From: Herpetosiphon giganteus
Lineage (GTDB): Bacteria > Chloroflexota > Chloroflexia > Chloroflexales > Herpetosiphonaceae
Direction: 5' to 3'
Assembly (NCBI RefSeq): GCF_016907925.1
Contig: NZ_JAFBCZ010000005.1
Location: 124,001 to 188,000 of the forward strand
DNA: 64,000 nt
A program made the position numbers and the translations under genes. A model generated the notes under the pieces. It saw nothing but the letters and a program-made list of their open reading frames with translations. It did no database searches and had not been told where the DNA came from. This document shows positions 44,771-53,821 of this stretch, one piece after another; position 1 is the stretch's first letter, and each line of letters starts with the position of its first letter.

Positions 44771-44800
44771 ACGAACGCAGCTGCTCACAACTGCGCTCGT
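44771..44800. terminator. Weak hairpin between convergent genes
   Basis: ACGAACGCAG and CTGCGCTCGT pair with one mismatch around a 10-nt loop. It lies between the HAD gene and the convergent secreted M23-like gene. No T-run is present. Confidence 0.35.
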
Positions 44801-44825
44801 CAAAGCTAGCGATTAACCTTTGCGC

Positions 44826-46724
44826 TTAGGGGCACATAGGCGTTGCCTGCTCGCGAACAGCTACCGCATCGAAATTGTAATCGCCACCCATTGATTTGAG
44901 ATAGAACTCGGCCCGAAATGTTGAATGATTAGTTTTTGGCTGAAAAACCGCTTCGACACACTGCCAACCTGAGCCGCTGGTAGTGAAATTTTTAGTGCCA
45001 TTCTCATTAGCTGAAATACCAAGTCCCCACAAGGCCAGCGTGCCACTCAACGGTACACCGTTTGGCGAACGCACCCAAACCGCAATTCGATACGTACGGT
45101 TTCCTAGGACTCCATAGGTCAGATCTTGGGAGACTGAATGGCAGTTTTCTGAACCATTGCGATTGGCCTCCAGATAGCGATTGCCATCAACCGCAGAACC
45201 AGAGCCTGCTCCAATGTAGCATGGAGCTGAGCTTGACCAGCCCTGGGTTCCTTGCTCAAACGATGGGTTATGCAGCGCCATGGTGCTGCAAATTGGAGTT
45301 GTTTGTTCGCGCAAGGTTACATTATCGAGATGATAGTCGCCATTCATCGATTTTAGGTAGAACTGCGCTCTTAGTTTGGGATAATTTATTGTTGGTTTGA
45401 ACACAGTTTCGAGACATAGCCAGTTTGTGCCTACTGTAGTGACATTGGTATTGCCATTATCATTCGACGCTGTGCCAAGCCCCCACAAGGCCAGCGTGCC
45501 ACTCAACTGATTGCCATTAGACGAACGAACCATGAGCGCTAGGCGATAGGTGTGATTTGCTTGGACGGGATAAAGCGTGTCTTGGAAAATCGAGCCACAA
45601 CTTTCGGTATTGCTCCGATTGGTTACCAGATAGAGGTTACCATCAATCGGTGAATCGGAATAAGTTACTGCATTGCATGGGCCATCGCGAAACCAACCTT
45701 CAAACCCATATTCAAACGAAGGATTAGCCAACTCCAATTGCACATTGGTATTTGATGAATCGAACGAAGCGCCAGCCCCACGGTGCTCGCCATTACGCTC
45801 AAAATAATTAATCGGATATTGAATTGTCCAGCCATCAACGATGTTCACGCCTTCTGGTAAAACCCAGTGGAGATGACCATAGGTAGCTGATTGATAAGCA
45901 CTCGCAGTACTACCGCAACTGGGAAAGCTATCATTCAGGTAGCCCTTCCAGACGCTGCCAAGCACATAGCCTTGCGGCAACTGCTGGCCAACATTGATGA
46001 TACTGCTATCAACGCTCGCTTTATCAAGGTGAAGATAGCCAAAGGTTTTGCCATCGTTGTAGCGAATATTGAGATTGACGCTGATTGAACCATAACAGAC
46101 TTGGGTTACAACTCCATTGGCGGGGTTAAGCACTCGCAGGTCACCGCCATTGCGCCCAACATCCACGGCACGACCATTGTGCCAAATGGTAGGCCGCGCA
46201 GGCGATAACTGCCATCCATTACTTGCTGCCCAAGGAAAGCGATAATTAACAGCTTGAACAGCTTTTTGTTGGACTGACAACAGACTCGTTTTAGCAGCGG
46301 GCGAGAGTAAGCTATCGGGTGCATTGCTCACCTGTTGATAAAATGCTGCTTGCGGTTCGATGGCAATCGTCCAGCCCTTATCGTGATCATTGACCGCGAT
46401 AGCCAATGAGCTTGCATCTAAGCTTGTAGCAGGATCGATTTTGCTTCCATCAGCACTGAGTGGCGTAATGCTGAAGAAGATCCATTCTTCGCTACTTCGG
46501 CTATCAGCAACGCTGATCGATTTTGCGCTGGCTAGCTTGGGAATATCGTTAAGCGGAATGGTTTCTAACTGATTAACCAACGTTTTTGGAAATCCAGCGG
46601 GTGCGATTGTTAGCTGGCGTAATTTTCGATTTTGCGCACTCGTTGAACTTAATGGCATGCCAATTAGATTGAACATTAATGCCAACAACCCCACCATGCC
46701 GAAGATTCTTCCTCCACCATGCAT
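44826..46724 (-). CDS. Secreted M23-like metallopeptidase with duplicated C-terminal domain
   Basis: After a signal peptide (about 1-30) and an N-terminal region comes an M23/LytM-like part with HNGRAVDVGRNGGD (H...D) and YGHLHWVLPEG (HxH), the usual zinc ligands. The C-terminal half is two tandem copies of a roughly 150-residue beta domain (about 328-480 and 482-632). Each copy opens NPSFE-G-GW, carries SGTLALWGLG, and ends FYLKSM-GDY, resembling CBM4/9-like jelly rolls. It may degrade other cells' peptidoglycan, fitting a predatory lifestyle (inference). ATG 46724 follows GGAGG by 8 nt. Confidence 0.82.
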   Translation of the reverse strand: MHGGGRIFGMVGLLALMFNLIGMPLSSTSAQNRKLRQLTIAPAGFPKTLVNQLETIPLNDIPKLASAKSISVADSRSSEEWIFFSITPLSADGSKIDPATSLDASSLAIAVNDHDKGWTIAIEPQAAFYQQVSNAPDSLLSPAAKTSLLSVQQKAVQAVNYRFPWAASNGWQLSPARPTIWHNGRAVDVGRNGGDLRVLNPANGVVTQVCYGSISVNLNIRYNDGKTFGYLHLDKASVDSSIINVGQQLPQGYVLGSVWKGYLNDSFPSCGSTASAYQSATYGHLHWVLPEGVNIVDGWTIQYPINYFERNGEHRGAGASFDSSNTNVQLELANPSFEYGFEGWFRDGPCNAVTYSDSPIDGNLYLVTNRSNTESCGSIFQDTLYPVQANHTYRLALMVRSSNGNQLSGTLALWGLGTASNDNGNTNVTTVGTNWLCLETVFKPTINYPKLRAQFYLKSMNGDYHLDNVTLREQTTPICSTMALHNPSFEQGTQGWSSSAPCYIGAGSGSAVDGNRYLEANRNGSENCHSVSQDLTYGVLGNRTYRIAVWVRSPNGVPLSGTLALWGLGISANENGTKNFTTSGSGWQCVEAVFQPKTNHSTFRAEFYLKSMGGDYNFDAVAVREQATPMCP

Positions 46725-46803
46725 ACAGAGATCCTCCAAACAAGAAAGCTAAAGATTCGCTTGGCTGCAATGTGGTAGTAAGGTTTCGATAGGTTTAGTG
46801 TAG

Positions 46804-47034
46804 CTAGTGCGAAAGATCTTGTATACTATGGGAACCCATACATTCTTGCTGCATGCCGCGTAATTTTAGCACTGCTTCGACCCGATTGCGAACCGCCAAC
46901 TTGCGATAAATCCTAGTCAAATGCTGTTCAATTGCTACTTCACTGACACAGAGTTGGGCGGCAATTTCACGATTTAATTGGCCTTGGCTCAATAACTCGG
47001 CAACCTCGAATTCACGTTTGGTTAATTGGTTCAT
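46804..47034 (-). CDS. Stand-alone LuxR/GerE-type HTH regulator
   Basis: The 76-residue protein is only a GerE domain: LTKREFEVAELLSQGQLNREIAAQL then VSEVAIEQHLTRIYRKL, the LuxR scaffold and recognition helices, with a short tail. There is no receiver or ligand domain, as in GerE itself. ATG 47034 is preferred over 47049 because GGAG is about 9 nt upstream. It lies 80 bp before the M23-like gene in the same direction and may regulate it. Confidence 0.85.
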   Translation of the reverse strand: MNQLTKREFEVAELLSQGQLNREIAAQLCVSEVAIEQHLTRIYRKLAVRNRVEAVLKLRGMQQECMGSHSIQDLSH

Positions 47035-47183
47035 GACACGATACTCCAATACAGTGTTAGCTAATCAATACCAACTAAGTCGAATTCGATAGATCTATCG
47101 GTGAATTGAGCTCGCTAGAAACTGTAGCACTACGCCAACGCTGCCACTTGTGTATTTTTCAAAGTCAATGAAAGGTCGTATAA

Positions 47184-48136
47184 ATGTCGCGCCATTCGTT
47201 TGCCGAGTTGTTGCGGGCTTTTTTTATGTTGCATCGTGATGAAACACTAACCCAAGCCCGTCTTGCTGAGCAGGTTGGAGTTTCGCTGACCACCATGAAT
47301 AACTGGTTTACAGGTAAATTTCGCCCACGGTATATTCACCAAATTGAGAAAATTGCTGCTACGCTCTATTTAACGGCCTTTGAAGCTGATGTCTTGTTTT
47401 ACGGTATCAACCCTGCGTGGGTGCGTTATCAAACCCCGGTTAGTGTCATTGAAGAATTTGAACTAAACAAAGTTTGGGAACATGTTGTCACACCTTCAGC
47501 AGCAGTTAAATCACAATCGATCGATTTGCGCACGATCAAGGCGACGTGGCAGCCTTATTTTTACGATGATTTTACGCAGAATGGGCATTATTGGGGGCTT
47601 GGTTGGCGCGATGATGGGGTTTGTCGCTTGGAACGCGCATTTGTCGACAAGAGCTATCAATTGACTGCCTATAGCCATTTTCACACAAATGTCTATCTTG
47701 GTGCGATTCGCCATGTTTTACGCCCGAAAATTATTATGTTTCGCTGATTGCAGAACGATTAACGCCTGCAAATAATGAAGAAGATGGATATTGTATCTTT
47801 TTTGAAGAAATATGTGATTTGAGCCATGGGATGTTTCGCATTCGCGATGATATAGGCATGGTTTCTATTTGCGAAACCCGTAATGGCGGCGATCATTGGG
47901 CGGTCTATTGTGATCGCAGTCTTCATCCAGCAATTAACATTCGTCAACCAAACTCGTTATCGATGGTTGTATTGGGGGAAGAGCACCATTTTTTTATTAA
48001 TGATCAATTCGTATGGCACGGAAAGATACCGCGTTTGAGCCATTCGCGAATTGATGTGGGGATTGTAACTGGTGGTAAATTACCAGTGCAATGTCGTTTT
48101 CGCGAATTTAACGTGCTCGTACCACCCAAAAAATAA
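47184..48136 (+). pseudogene. HTH-plus-sensor regulator, frameshifted
   Basis: The first frame (to 47747) encodes an XRE-like HTH (TQARLAEQVGVSLTTMNNWFTG, about 22-44) and the start of a beta domain (YFYDDFTQNGHYWGLGW). Near 47725 the coding sense moves to the -1 frame: ENYYVSLIAERLTPA follows directly and leads without a stop into MFRIRDDIG...FREFNVLVPPKK ending at 48136. Joined, the protein has about 317 residues, a DNA-binding domain plus a concanavalin-like domain resembling DUF1080. I see no canonical slippery heptamer, so a mutation or sequencing error is more likely than programmed frameshifting. Confidence 0.7.
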
Positions 48137-48176
48137 AGCAACACCTTTTAAATTAATCCAAAGGTATTGCTTTATT
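48132..48176. terminator. Bidirectional terminator
   Basis: AATAAAGCAA-CACCTTT and AAAGGTA-TTGCTTTATT pair as a long interrupted stem, with A/T-rich ends usable on both strands. It lies between the frameshifted regulator and the convergent carboxylase gene. Confidence 0.75.
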
Positions 48177-48186
48177 TGACTATTGG

Positions 48187-50148
48187 CTATTCGGCGCTGA
48201 TTTCGGCCAAGGCTACGCCACCGCTGACTTGTTGGCCTTGACGATAGGGCAATTTGGCGACGATGCCAGCATGGGGCGCGGTCACGGTATGCTCCATTTT
48301 CATGGCTTCCATAATTAATAATGGCTGTCCAGCGCTGACGTGCTCGCCTTCGGCGACGAGGAGTTTGATAATCGTGCCGGGCATGGGCGCTTCAAGGCTG
48401 GCATCGCCTTTGTGGCCACGCTGTTGCTCAAGGCTGGGTGCTGGCGCAGGCGCAATCTGATAGCCAACGCCTTGCCAAACCAAACTTTGCTGCTCAAGCT
48501 GGGCTTGATAAATTTGGTCGGCAACCCGCACAACCATACGATTGAGATGGCGACGCAGGACGACGATTTCAAATTGCTCGTCGCCGATTGTCATCAGCCA
48601 TTGTTGGGGAGCTTGCGGCTGCGCCTTGAGCACAAGCGTTTGTTCGGCGCTTTGGTAACGCAAATGATGGGGCATCTGCGCAGCGCGCCATGGCACATTC
48701 CATGGGTCAGCAACTAAAGCAGCGGCAGGATCAGGCTCCAAATCAAACAAGGCGCGGGCTGCTAAGGCCAAATTGGGTGGTAATTGCCGCTGTTGCAATT
48801 GCTCGCCAATTGCGTGGGTTTGCAGAAAATCGGTGGTAGTTGCGCCTTCGTGGTAGGCTGGCGTGTTGATAATTGCTTGCAGCAGGGGAATATTGGTGGT
48901 AACTCCCGCTACCTCGAAATGTTGCAACGCATAGCGCAAACGGGCAATTGCTTGTTGGCGCTGCTCGCCCCAAACGATCAATTTTGCCAGCATTGGGTCA
49001 TAATTAATCGTCACATGATCGTCGACCGTTACCCCAGTATCAAGCCGAATACCAGGGCCTTCTGGCGGCGTGTAGCTGGTTAATTGGCCAATTGAGGGCA
49101 ACATTTGCACTGGATCTTCAGCATACAGCCGCACTTCAATCGCATGGCCATTTTGCTGAATTGCCGCTTGATCAAAGGGCAAACGTTCGCCAGCGGCGAT
49201 TGCAATTTGCAATTGCACCAAATCCAAGCCCGTTACCAATTCGGTCACGGGATGCTCAACTTGCAGGCGGGTATTCATTTCGAGGAAATAAAATTTGCCA
49301 TCTGCATCGAGCATAAACTCTTGCGTACCAGCATTGGAATAATTGACAGCTTGGGCTAAGCGCACTGCTGCTGCGCCCATCGTGGCGCGTAATTCAGGGG
49401 TTAAGGCGATTGATGGCGATTCTTCGAGCACCTTTTGATGGCGACGCTGAATCGAGCATTCACGTTCGCCAAGATGCAGCATTGTGCCATGCTGATCGCC
49501 GAGAATTTGAAACTCGATATGGCGTGGGCGTTCGATCAGCTTTTCCAATAAAACATGCTGATCGCCAAAGGCTGCGAGGGCTTCGCGTTGGGCCGCTGCC
49601 AAGGCTGGCAAAAATTCAGCCACACTATGCACGCTGCGCATGCCTTTGCCACCGCCGCCTGCTGAGGCCTTGATTAGCAAGGGAAAGCCAATCCGTTCGG
49701 CTTCGGCGAGCAAGCGTTGTTCGCTTTGATCATCGCCGTTGTAGCCTGGAACCGTGGGCACGCCAACCGATTCGGCCAGCCGTTTGGCGGCGCTTTTCGA
49801 ACCCATAGCCTCAATTGCGGCGGCGGGCGGCCCAACAAAGGCGATGCCTGCGGCGCTACAGGCGCGGGCAAAATTGGCATTTTCTGAAAGAAAGCCATAG
49901 CCTGGGTGAATTGCTTGCGCCCCAGTTTGTTGGGCAGCGGCCAGCACCGCCTCGATATTCAAATACGATTGAGCAGCGGCGGCTGGGCCAATTCGAATCG
50001 CGCGATCGGCCTCGCGAACATGCAAGGCGCGCGCGTCGGCATCGGAATACACGGCGATTGCCTCGATGCCCAATGAGCGACAAGCCCGAATCACCCGCAC
50101 CGCGATTTCGCCTCGATTGGCAATTAACAAAGAGTCGAAGTAGGTCAC
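48187..50148 (-). CDS. Acyl-CoA carboxylase alpha subunit (biotin carboxylase + BCCP)
   Basis: It carboxylates its own biotin with bicarbonate and ATP for an acetyl-, propionyl- or methylcrotonyl-CoA carboxylase. It starts LLIANRGEIAVRVIRACRSLG (biotin carboxylase) and has ASAGGGGKGMR (Gly-rich ATP loop), EMNTRLQVEHPVTE and, at the C-terminus, the biotinyl Lys in EAMKMEH. About 653 residues in one chain is the alpha-subunit architecture. GTG 50148 is preferred over GTG 50157 because GCGGAG is well spaced only for the former. No carboxyltransferase beta gene is adjacent, so the acyl-CoA specificity is open. Confidence 0.93.
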   Translation of the reverse strand: MTYFDSLLIANRGEIAVRVIRACRSLGIEAIAVYSDADARALHVREADRAIRIGPAAAAQSYLNIEAVLAAAQQTGAQAIHPGYGFLSENANFARACSAAGIAFVGPPAAAIEAMGSKSAAKRLAESVGVPTVPGYNGDDQSEQRLLAEAERIGFPLLIKASAGGGGKGMRSVHSVAEFLPALAAAQREALAAFGDQHVLLEKLIERPRHIEFQILGDQHGTMLHLGERECSIQRRHQKVLEESPSIALTPELRATMGAAAVRLAQAVNYSNAGTQEFMLDADGKFYFLEMNTRLQVEHPVTELVTGLDLVQLQIAIAAGERLPFDQAAIQQNGHAIEVRLYAEDPVQMLPSIGQLTSYTPPEGPGIRLDTGVTVDDHVTINYDPMLAKLIVWGEQRQQAIARLRYALQHFEVAGVTTNIPLLQAIINTPAYHEGATTTDFLQTHAIGEQLQQRQLPPNLALAARALFDLEPDPAAALVADPWNVPWRAAQMPHHLRYQSAEQTLVLKAQPQAPQQWLMTIGDEQFEIVVLRRHLNRMVVRVADQIYQAQLEQQSLVWQGVGYQIAPAPAPSLEQQRGHKGDASLEAPMPGTIIKLLVAEGEHVSAGQPLLIMEAMKMEHTVTAPHAGIVAKLPYRQGQQVSGGVALAEISAE

Positions 50149-50315
50149 CGTTGACACTCCGCACTAGCGATGCAGGCAGTTGCTTGCATCGTTCACGACA
50201 AATGCAGCCATTGATAGCGTTGATCAGTGGTTGGCTCCATTATACCGCCCTTACTGCTTGTGCGGTGTGTCGCGAACCTCGGTTAAAATAGGCTTGTTAA
50301 TATTGAGGAAGCAGT

Positions 50316-51299
50316 ATGACCGAACAATCAATTGATGAACTCTTGCGCTCGGCCAAAGCAGCAGCGAATCAAGGCCAGATTGAGCAAGCGCGAAAATTAT
50401 TAAGCAGTATTGTGCAACGCGATCCCAACCATGAGCAAGCGTGGCTTTGGCTCAGCGGCGTGGTCGATTCCGCCGATAAAATGCGCTATTGTTTGGATCG
50501 CGTGCTGGCAATTAACCCAGATAATCAGCTGGCGCTTTCGGCGCTAGAAGATTTTGATGATCTCGCCGAGCAGCGCTTTCGCAACCAAACCCAACCTTTG
50601 GAAAGCAAAACCGTGCCACTTCCTAGTGAAACTGTGCGGCTTCCCAGCGAAACTGTGCGGCTTGAAGATCAAGCGCCGCCAACCCCAAAAGCACCCAAGC
50701 CAAAACCACGTGCCCGCACGGCTGCTATGCCGCGCCCACGCCCAGAATCGATGATCGAATCGGGTGCGGTGCATGGGGTGTTGCAAGGCCACCAGCGGGT
50801 AACGTGGGGCTATATTGGGCTTTGGGCTGGGCTAATTGCTGTGCATATGCTTTTGTTGCGTGCACCAAATTTGGCCGAACAAAGCGTTGTTCAGGCGGTT
50901 GGCGTTGTATTACAACTTGGGCTAATTATTGCCATTATTCAATTGCCAGCATGGTGGCTGTTACTCAATAACCAAAGCCGCATTCAGCACGAAACCTTGG
51001 GCCGCACCAGCTATTTGGCTTTGCTAAGCGCCATGCTTTGGCGTAGTAGTTTGCTGTTGATTGCAGGCATTGGCGTGGGATTAATTGGCGTTTGGTGGGG
51101 CGAGCCATGGTTGGCGGTGTTGCGCTTGGCCCAATTATTGATTGTGGCTTGGAGCGTGTTTAATTTGATGACCCAACTCTTGCGACCAGCCATCCCTGGC
51201 CTCGACCTTGATCGGATTGCGACGGCCAAAATGACCCAAGCCACCTTGATTTGGTTTTGCGTCTGGGCAGTCAGTTTAATTGGGGCATGGCTTTGGTAG
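50316..51299 (+). CDS. TPR-like N-terminal domain fused to Yip1-like membrane domain
   Basis: Residues 1-90 form two to three TPR-like helix pairs (ARKLLSSIVQRDPNHEQAWLWLSGV, CLDRVLAINPDNQLALSAL). A low-complexity linker with repeated PSETVRL units follows (about 95-150), then about five membrane helices (about 165-327) in Yip1/DUF1282-like fashion. The function is unknown; it may be an envelope assembly scaffold. GAGGA precedes the ATG. The same N-terminal domain occurs in the gene at 55408. Confidence 0.75.
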   Translation: MTEQSIDELLRSAKAAANQGQIEQARKLLSSIVQRDPNHEQAWLWLSGVVDSADKMRYCLDRVLAINPDNQLALSALEDFDDLAEQRFRNQTQPLESKTVPLPSETVRLPSETVRLEDQAPPTPKAPKPKPRARTAAMPRPRPESMIESGAVHGVLQGHQRVTWGYIGLWAGLIAVHMLLLRAPNLAEQSVVQAVGVVLQLGLIIAIIQLPAWWLLLNNQSRIQHETLGRTSYLALLSAMLWRSSLLLIAGIGVGLIGVWWGEPWLAVLRLAQLLIVAWSVFNLMTQLLRPAIPGLDLDRIATAKMTQATLIWFCVWAVSLIGAWLW

Positions 51300-51394
51300 T
51301 TAATAGCTGTTCATCAATTTATTACATCGCTGACCTAGTTTGTACCCAAGGGCCGTGCTACTATAAAACCGTTCAATACTGCTAGGAGGACCCA

Positions 51395-52570
51395 ATGTTC
51401 AAGCGAATGTGGAGCTTGATGCTCGCGTTAACAGTGGTGTTAGCAGGCTGTGGTCAAGAAGCCATCACTGCTGAAAACATCGTTACCAAAATTCGAGAAG
51501 GCCAAGCCAATACCAACGATGTTCATGCGGTAATGCGCGTCGACTACACCTCGGATCAAGCGACCGGCTTTATGAAGGCCGAAGTTTGGTCGAGCAAAAC
51601 TGGCAACAAGGATGCTGATGGCAATGAAATCAAAGCCTTCCGCGCCAAAATCCTCGATGCCAACGATGCCAAAATGGTTGGCGTTGAAGTCGTCAGCGAT
51701 GGCACCCAAGGCTGGTTATACGAGCCTGCTGAAAATAAAGTGTATGTTGGTACCGCTGCTGAGTTGAGCCAATCGCAAATGGGCCAACCAGATCAAGAGC
51801 AAGGCCAAGGCGGTCGCGGTCGCATGGACCAAACCGCAATGCTTGGTCAATTGCAAAGTGTGGTTGAAAAAGGCTTGGATGCCTTGACGATCACCATCTT
51901 GGGCGAAGAAAAAGTTGCTGGCTTTGATACCTATAAAGTAAGCATTGCGCCAAAGGCAGATACCCAACAACAATTGCCAATTGATCTTTTGGTTGATATT
52001 AACGTATGGCTCGAAGATACCAATTGGATGCCTGTCAAGTTTGTGCTTGATGCCAAAGATATGGGCAATGTGAGCTTTGCTGCCGAAACCCTCGAAATCA
52101 ACAAGGGCATCGACAAAGCGGTATTCAGTGCTCAGCCACCAGCCGGTGCTGAAGTCGTCAAAATTGCCGATATGATCAAGGAAATGGAACAAGCTGCACC
52201 AACCACCGATTTGACCTTGGATCAAGCCAAGGCGCAAGCAGGCTTCAACCTGTTGGCTCCTAGCGAAACCTTGGGCACAAACTTGAGCGATGTTCAACTG
52301 CTGAACCTTGCCAAAGCCACCACGGTGATCCAAACCTACGCTGGCGCAGACCTCGAATGGACCTTGGTTCAAGCCAAAGGCGATGATCCAGATGCCAAGA
52401 TCGAACGTGGCGGCACGGCAGTAACCGTTCGTGGCGTTCAAGGCACCTTGATTGAAGGCCGTGGCAATGTTGGGGTTGTCTTGACTTGGCAAGAAGCCGA
52501 TGTAACCTTTGTAATCACTGGCAATATCGATGGCGAACAAGCCACTAAGATTGCTGAAAGCCTCAAGTAA
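51395..52570 (+). CDS. LolA/RseB-like lipoprotein
   Basis: The lipoprotein signal (MFKRMWSLMLALTVVLAGCG, lipobox LAGC) is followed by a beta-rich domain of about 230 residues. Repeated strands such as VMRVDYTSDQATGFMKAEVW and GTQGWLYEPAENKVYVG match the half-barrel LolA/MucB-type lipid-binding fold used by outer-membrane lipoprotein-sorting relatives. A second region (about 270-391) resembles a DUF4367-like anti-sigma-linked domain (TAVTVRGVQGTLIEGRGNVG). The substrate is unknown. AGGAGG lies upstream, a modest promoter (TATAAA at 51362) precedes it and a clear terminator follows, so it is monocistronic. Confidence 0.8.
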   Translation: MFKRMWSLMLALTVVLAGCGQEAITAENIVTKIREGQANTNDVHAVMRVDYTSDQATGFMKAEVWSSKTGNKDADGNEIKAFRAKILDANDAKMVGVEVVSDGTQGWLYEPAENKVYVGTAAELSQSQMGQPDQEQGQGGRGRMDQTAMLGQLQSVVEKGLDALTITILGEEKVAGFDTYKVSIAPKADTQQQLPIDLLVDINVWLEDTNWMPVKFVLDAKDMGNVSFAAETLEINKGIDKAVFSAQPPAGAEVVKIADMIKEMEQAAPTTDLTLDQAKAQAGFNLLAPSETLGTNLSDVQLLNLAKATTVIQTYAGADLEWTLVQAKGDDPDAKIERGGTAVTVRGVQGTLIEGRGNVGVVLTWQEADVTFVITGNIDGEQATKIAESLK

Positions 52571-52594
52571 GCTTCGATTACTCTAAAACCGAAT

Positions 52595-52628
52595 GCGTGC
52601 CTAACCATGTGTTGGGCACGCCTTTTTT
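52595..52628 (+). terminator. Terminator of the LolA-like gene
   Basis: The 11-bp stem GCGTGCCTAAC/GTTGGGCACGC (one G-T pair) has a 5-nt loop and is followed by CTTTTTT. Confidence 0.9.
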
Positions 52629-52676
52629 GATCGTTGGCTGAATTTGGTTAATCCTAACATCCAATACACGTTGAAA

Positions 52677-53468
52677 TTAGGCTAAGCCGCGATAAGCTCC
52701 GCCATCAATCAACAATGTTTGGCCCGTGATATAGCCAGCGCGAGTTGAGGCGATGAAGGCGATCAAGGCTCCAATCTCGTCGGGCTGGCCCATGCGACCA
52801 ACTGGGGTGTTGTTGGTAATGCCCGCCGCTTCTTGCTCGAAGCTTGTGCCTTTGCTAGCCGAGCGCGCGGCAAAAATTTCGCTTACCCGTTCGGTCAAGG
52901 TAAAGCCTGGGGCAAGGTTGTTGACCGTAATCCCGCTTGGCCCAAGCTGGGTTGCCAACGAGCGCACGAGTCCCACCACGCCAGGCCGAATCGCACTGGA
53001 GATCAGCAGATCATCCATTGGTTGCTTGACGGTAGCACTGGTGATGGTGATAATTCGGCCCCAACCAGCAGCTTTTAAATGCGGTAAGGCTGCCCGAATC
53101 AATCGTACAACGCTCATAAAGCTCAAATTCCAGCCCTGTTCCCACGCTGCATCATCGAGATTATCAAAGTAGCCTGGTGGCGGGCCGCCTGCATTGGTCA
53201 CTAAAATGTGCAAGCCGCCAAAATGGGCTACGGTTTGCGCGATTGCGTTTTGAATTGCTGCTGGATCAGTTACATCGGCGACAACTGCGAGCACCTCGCT
53301 GTTGGTTTCGGCCTGAATTGCAGCGGCAGTTTGCTGTAATGTGGCCTGATTGCGTCCGCAAATCGCAACTTTTGCTCCTTCGCGGGCCAATTCCAAGGCT
53401 GCTGCATGGCCCAAGCCTTGGCTACCAGCCGCTACGAATGCCACTTTATCGGCTAAACCTAAATCCAT
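52677..53468 (-). CDS. SDR-family oxidoreductase with atypical active site
   Basis: The 263-residue protein has the Rossmann start KVAFVAAGSQGLGHAAALELA (AxxxxGLG), NAGGPPPG, and the C-terminal GQTLLIDGGAYRG typical of FabG-like SDRs. The canonical YxxxK is not present: where YSASKAG is expected the sequence reads ISSAIRPGVVG, while a Ser (TITSATVKQ) remains. This matches the BKR-like SDR subgroup with an altered tetrad. Activity and substrate are unknown. An AGGGGG run precedes the ATG. Confidence 0.85.
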   Translation of the reverse strand: MDLGLADKVAFVAAGSQGLGHAAALELAREGAKVAICGRNQATLQQTAAAIQAETNSEVLAVVADVTDPAAIQNAIAQTVAHFGGLHILVTNAGGPPPGYFDNLDDAAWEQGWNLSFMSVVRLIRAALPHLKAAGWGRIITITSATVKQPMDDLLISSAIRPGVVGLVRSLATQLGPSGITVNNLAPGFTLTERVSEIFAARSASKGTSFEQEAAGITNNTPVGRMGQPDEIGALIAFIASTRAGYITGQTLLIDGGAYRGLA

Positions 53469-53479
53469 AGATAACCCCC

Positions 53480-53820
53480 TTGAATAAGGATGAAGTATGA
53501 GGGATGAAGGATGAACACTTTATTGGCTAGCGATAGCTATTTTTATCGATAGAAGCGAATCATAGCATCTAAGTTCCAACCCTCTGAAAAGGATGAAGGA
53601 TGAAAGCACGATACAAAGGATGAAGGATGAGGAATGAAGGATGAAAATACTATCTGAAAAGGATGAGGGATAAAAAGCAAAAAGCGATAGCTAATGGCCG
53701 AAAGCCAATAGTTCAATCCCAATAATTGGTGACAATCGGTGGCGAAAATAAGGAATGAAGGATGAATCGTTATTAAAGGAAATGGCTTCCTCATAATTCA
53801 TCCTTCATCCTTCATAATTA
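53480..53820. repeat. GGATGAA-rich degenerate repeat region
   Basis: At least ten copies of GGATGAA/GGATGAGG-like 7-8-bp units occur (AAGGATGAAGGATGAA, GAATGAAGGATGAA), with TTCATCCTTCATAATT in the opposite sense at 53800. Fragments such as AAAAAGCGATAGC and CCAATAGTTC are also present. There is no gene between the SDR start and the gnd stop. Confidence 0.75.
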
Positions 53821-53821
53821 T

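Noticed and set aside
47715-47735. Programmed -1 ribosomal frameshift joining the two halves of the HTH-sensor gene
   Set aside because: The junction CGCCCGAAAATTATT has no X-XXY-YYZ slippery heptamer and no strong downstream stem was found by eye. A mutation or sequencing error is simpler.
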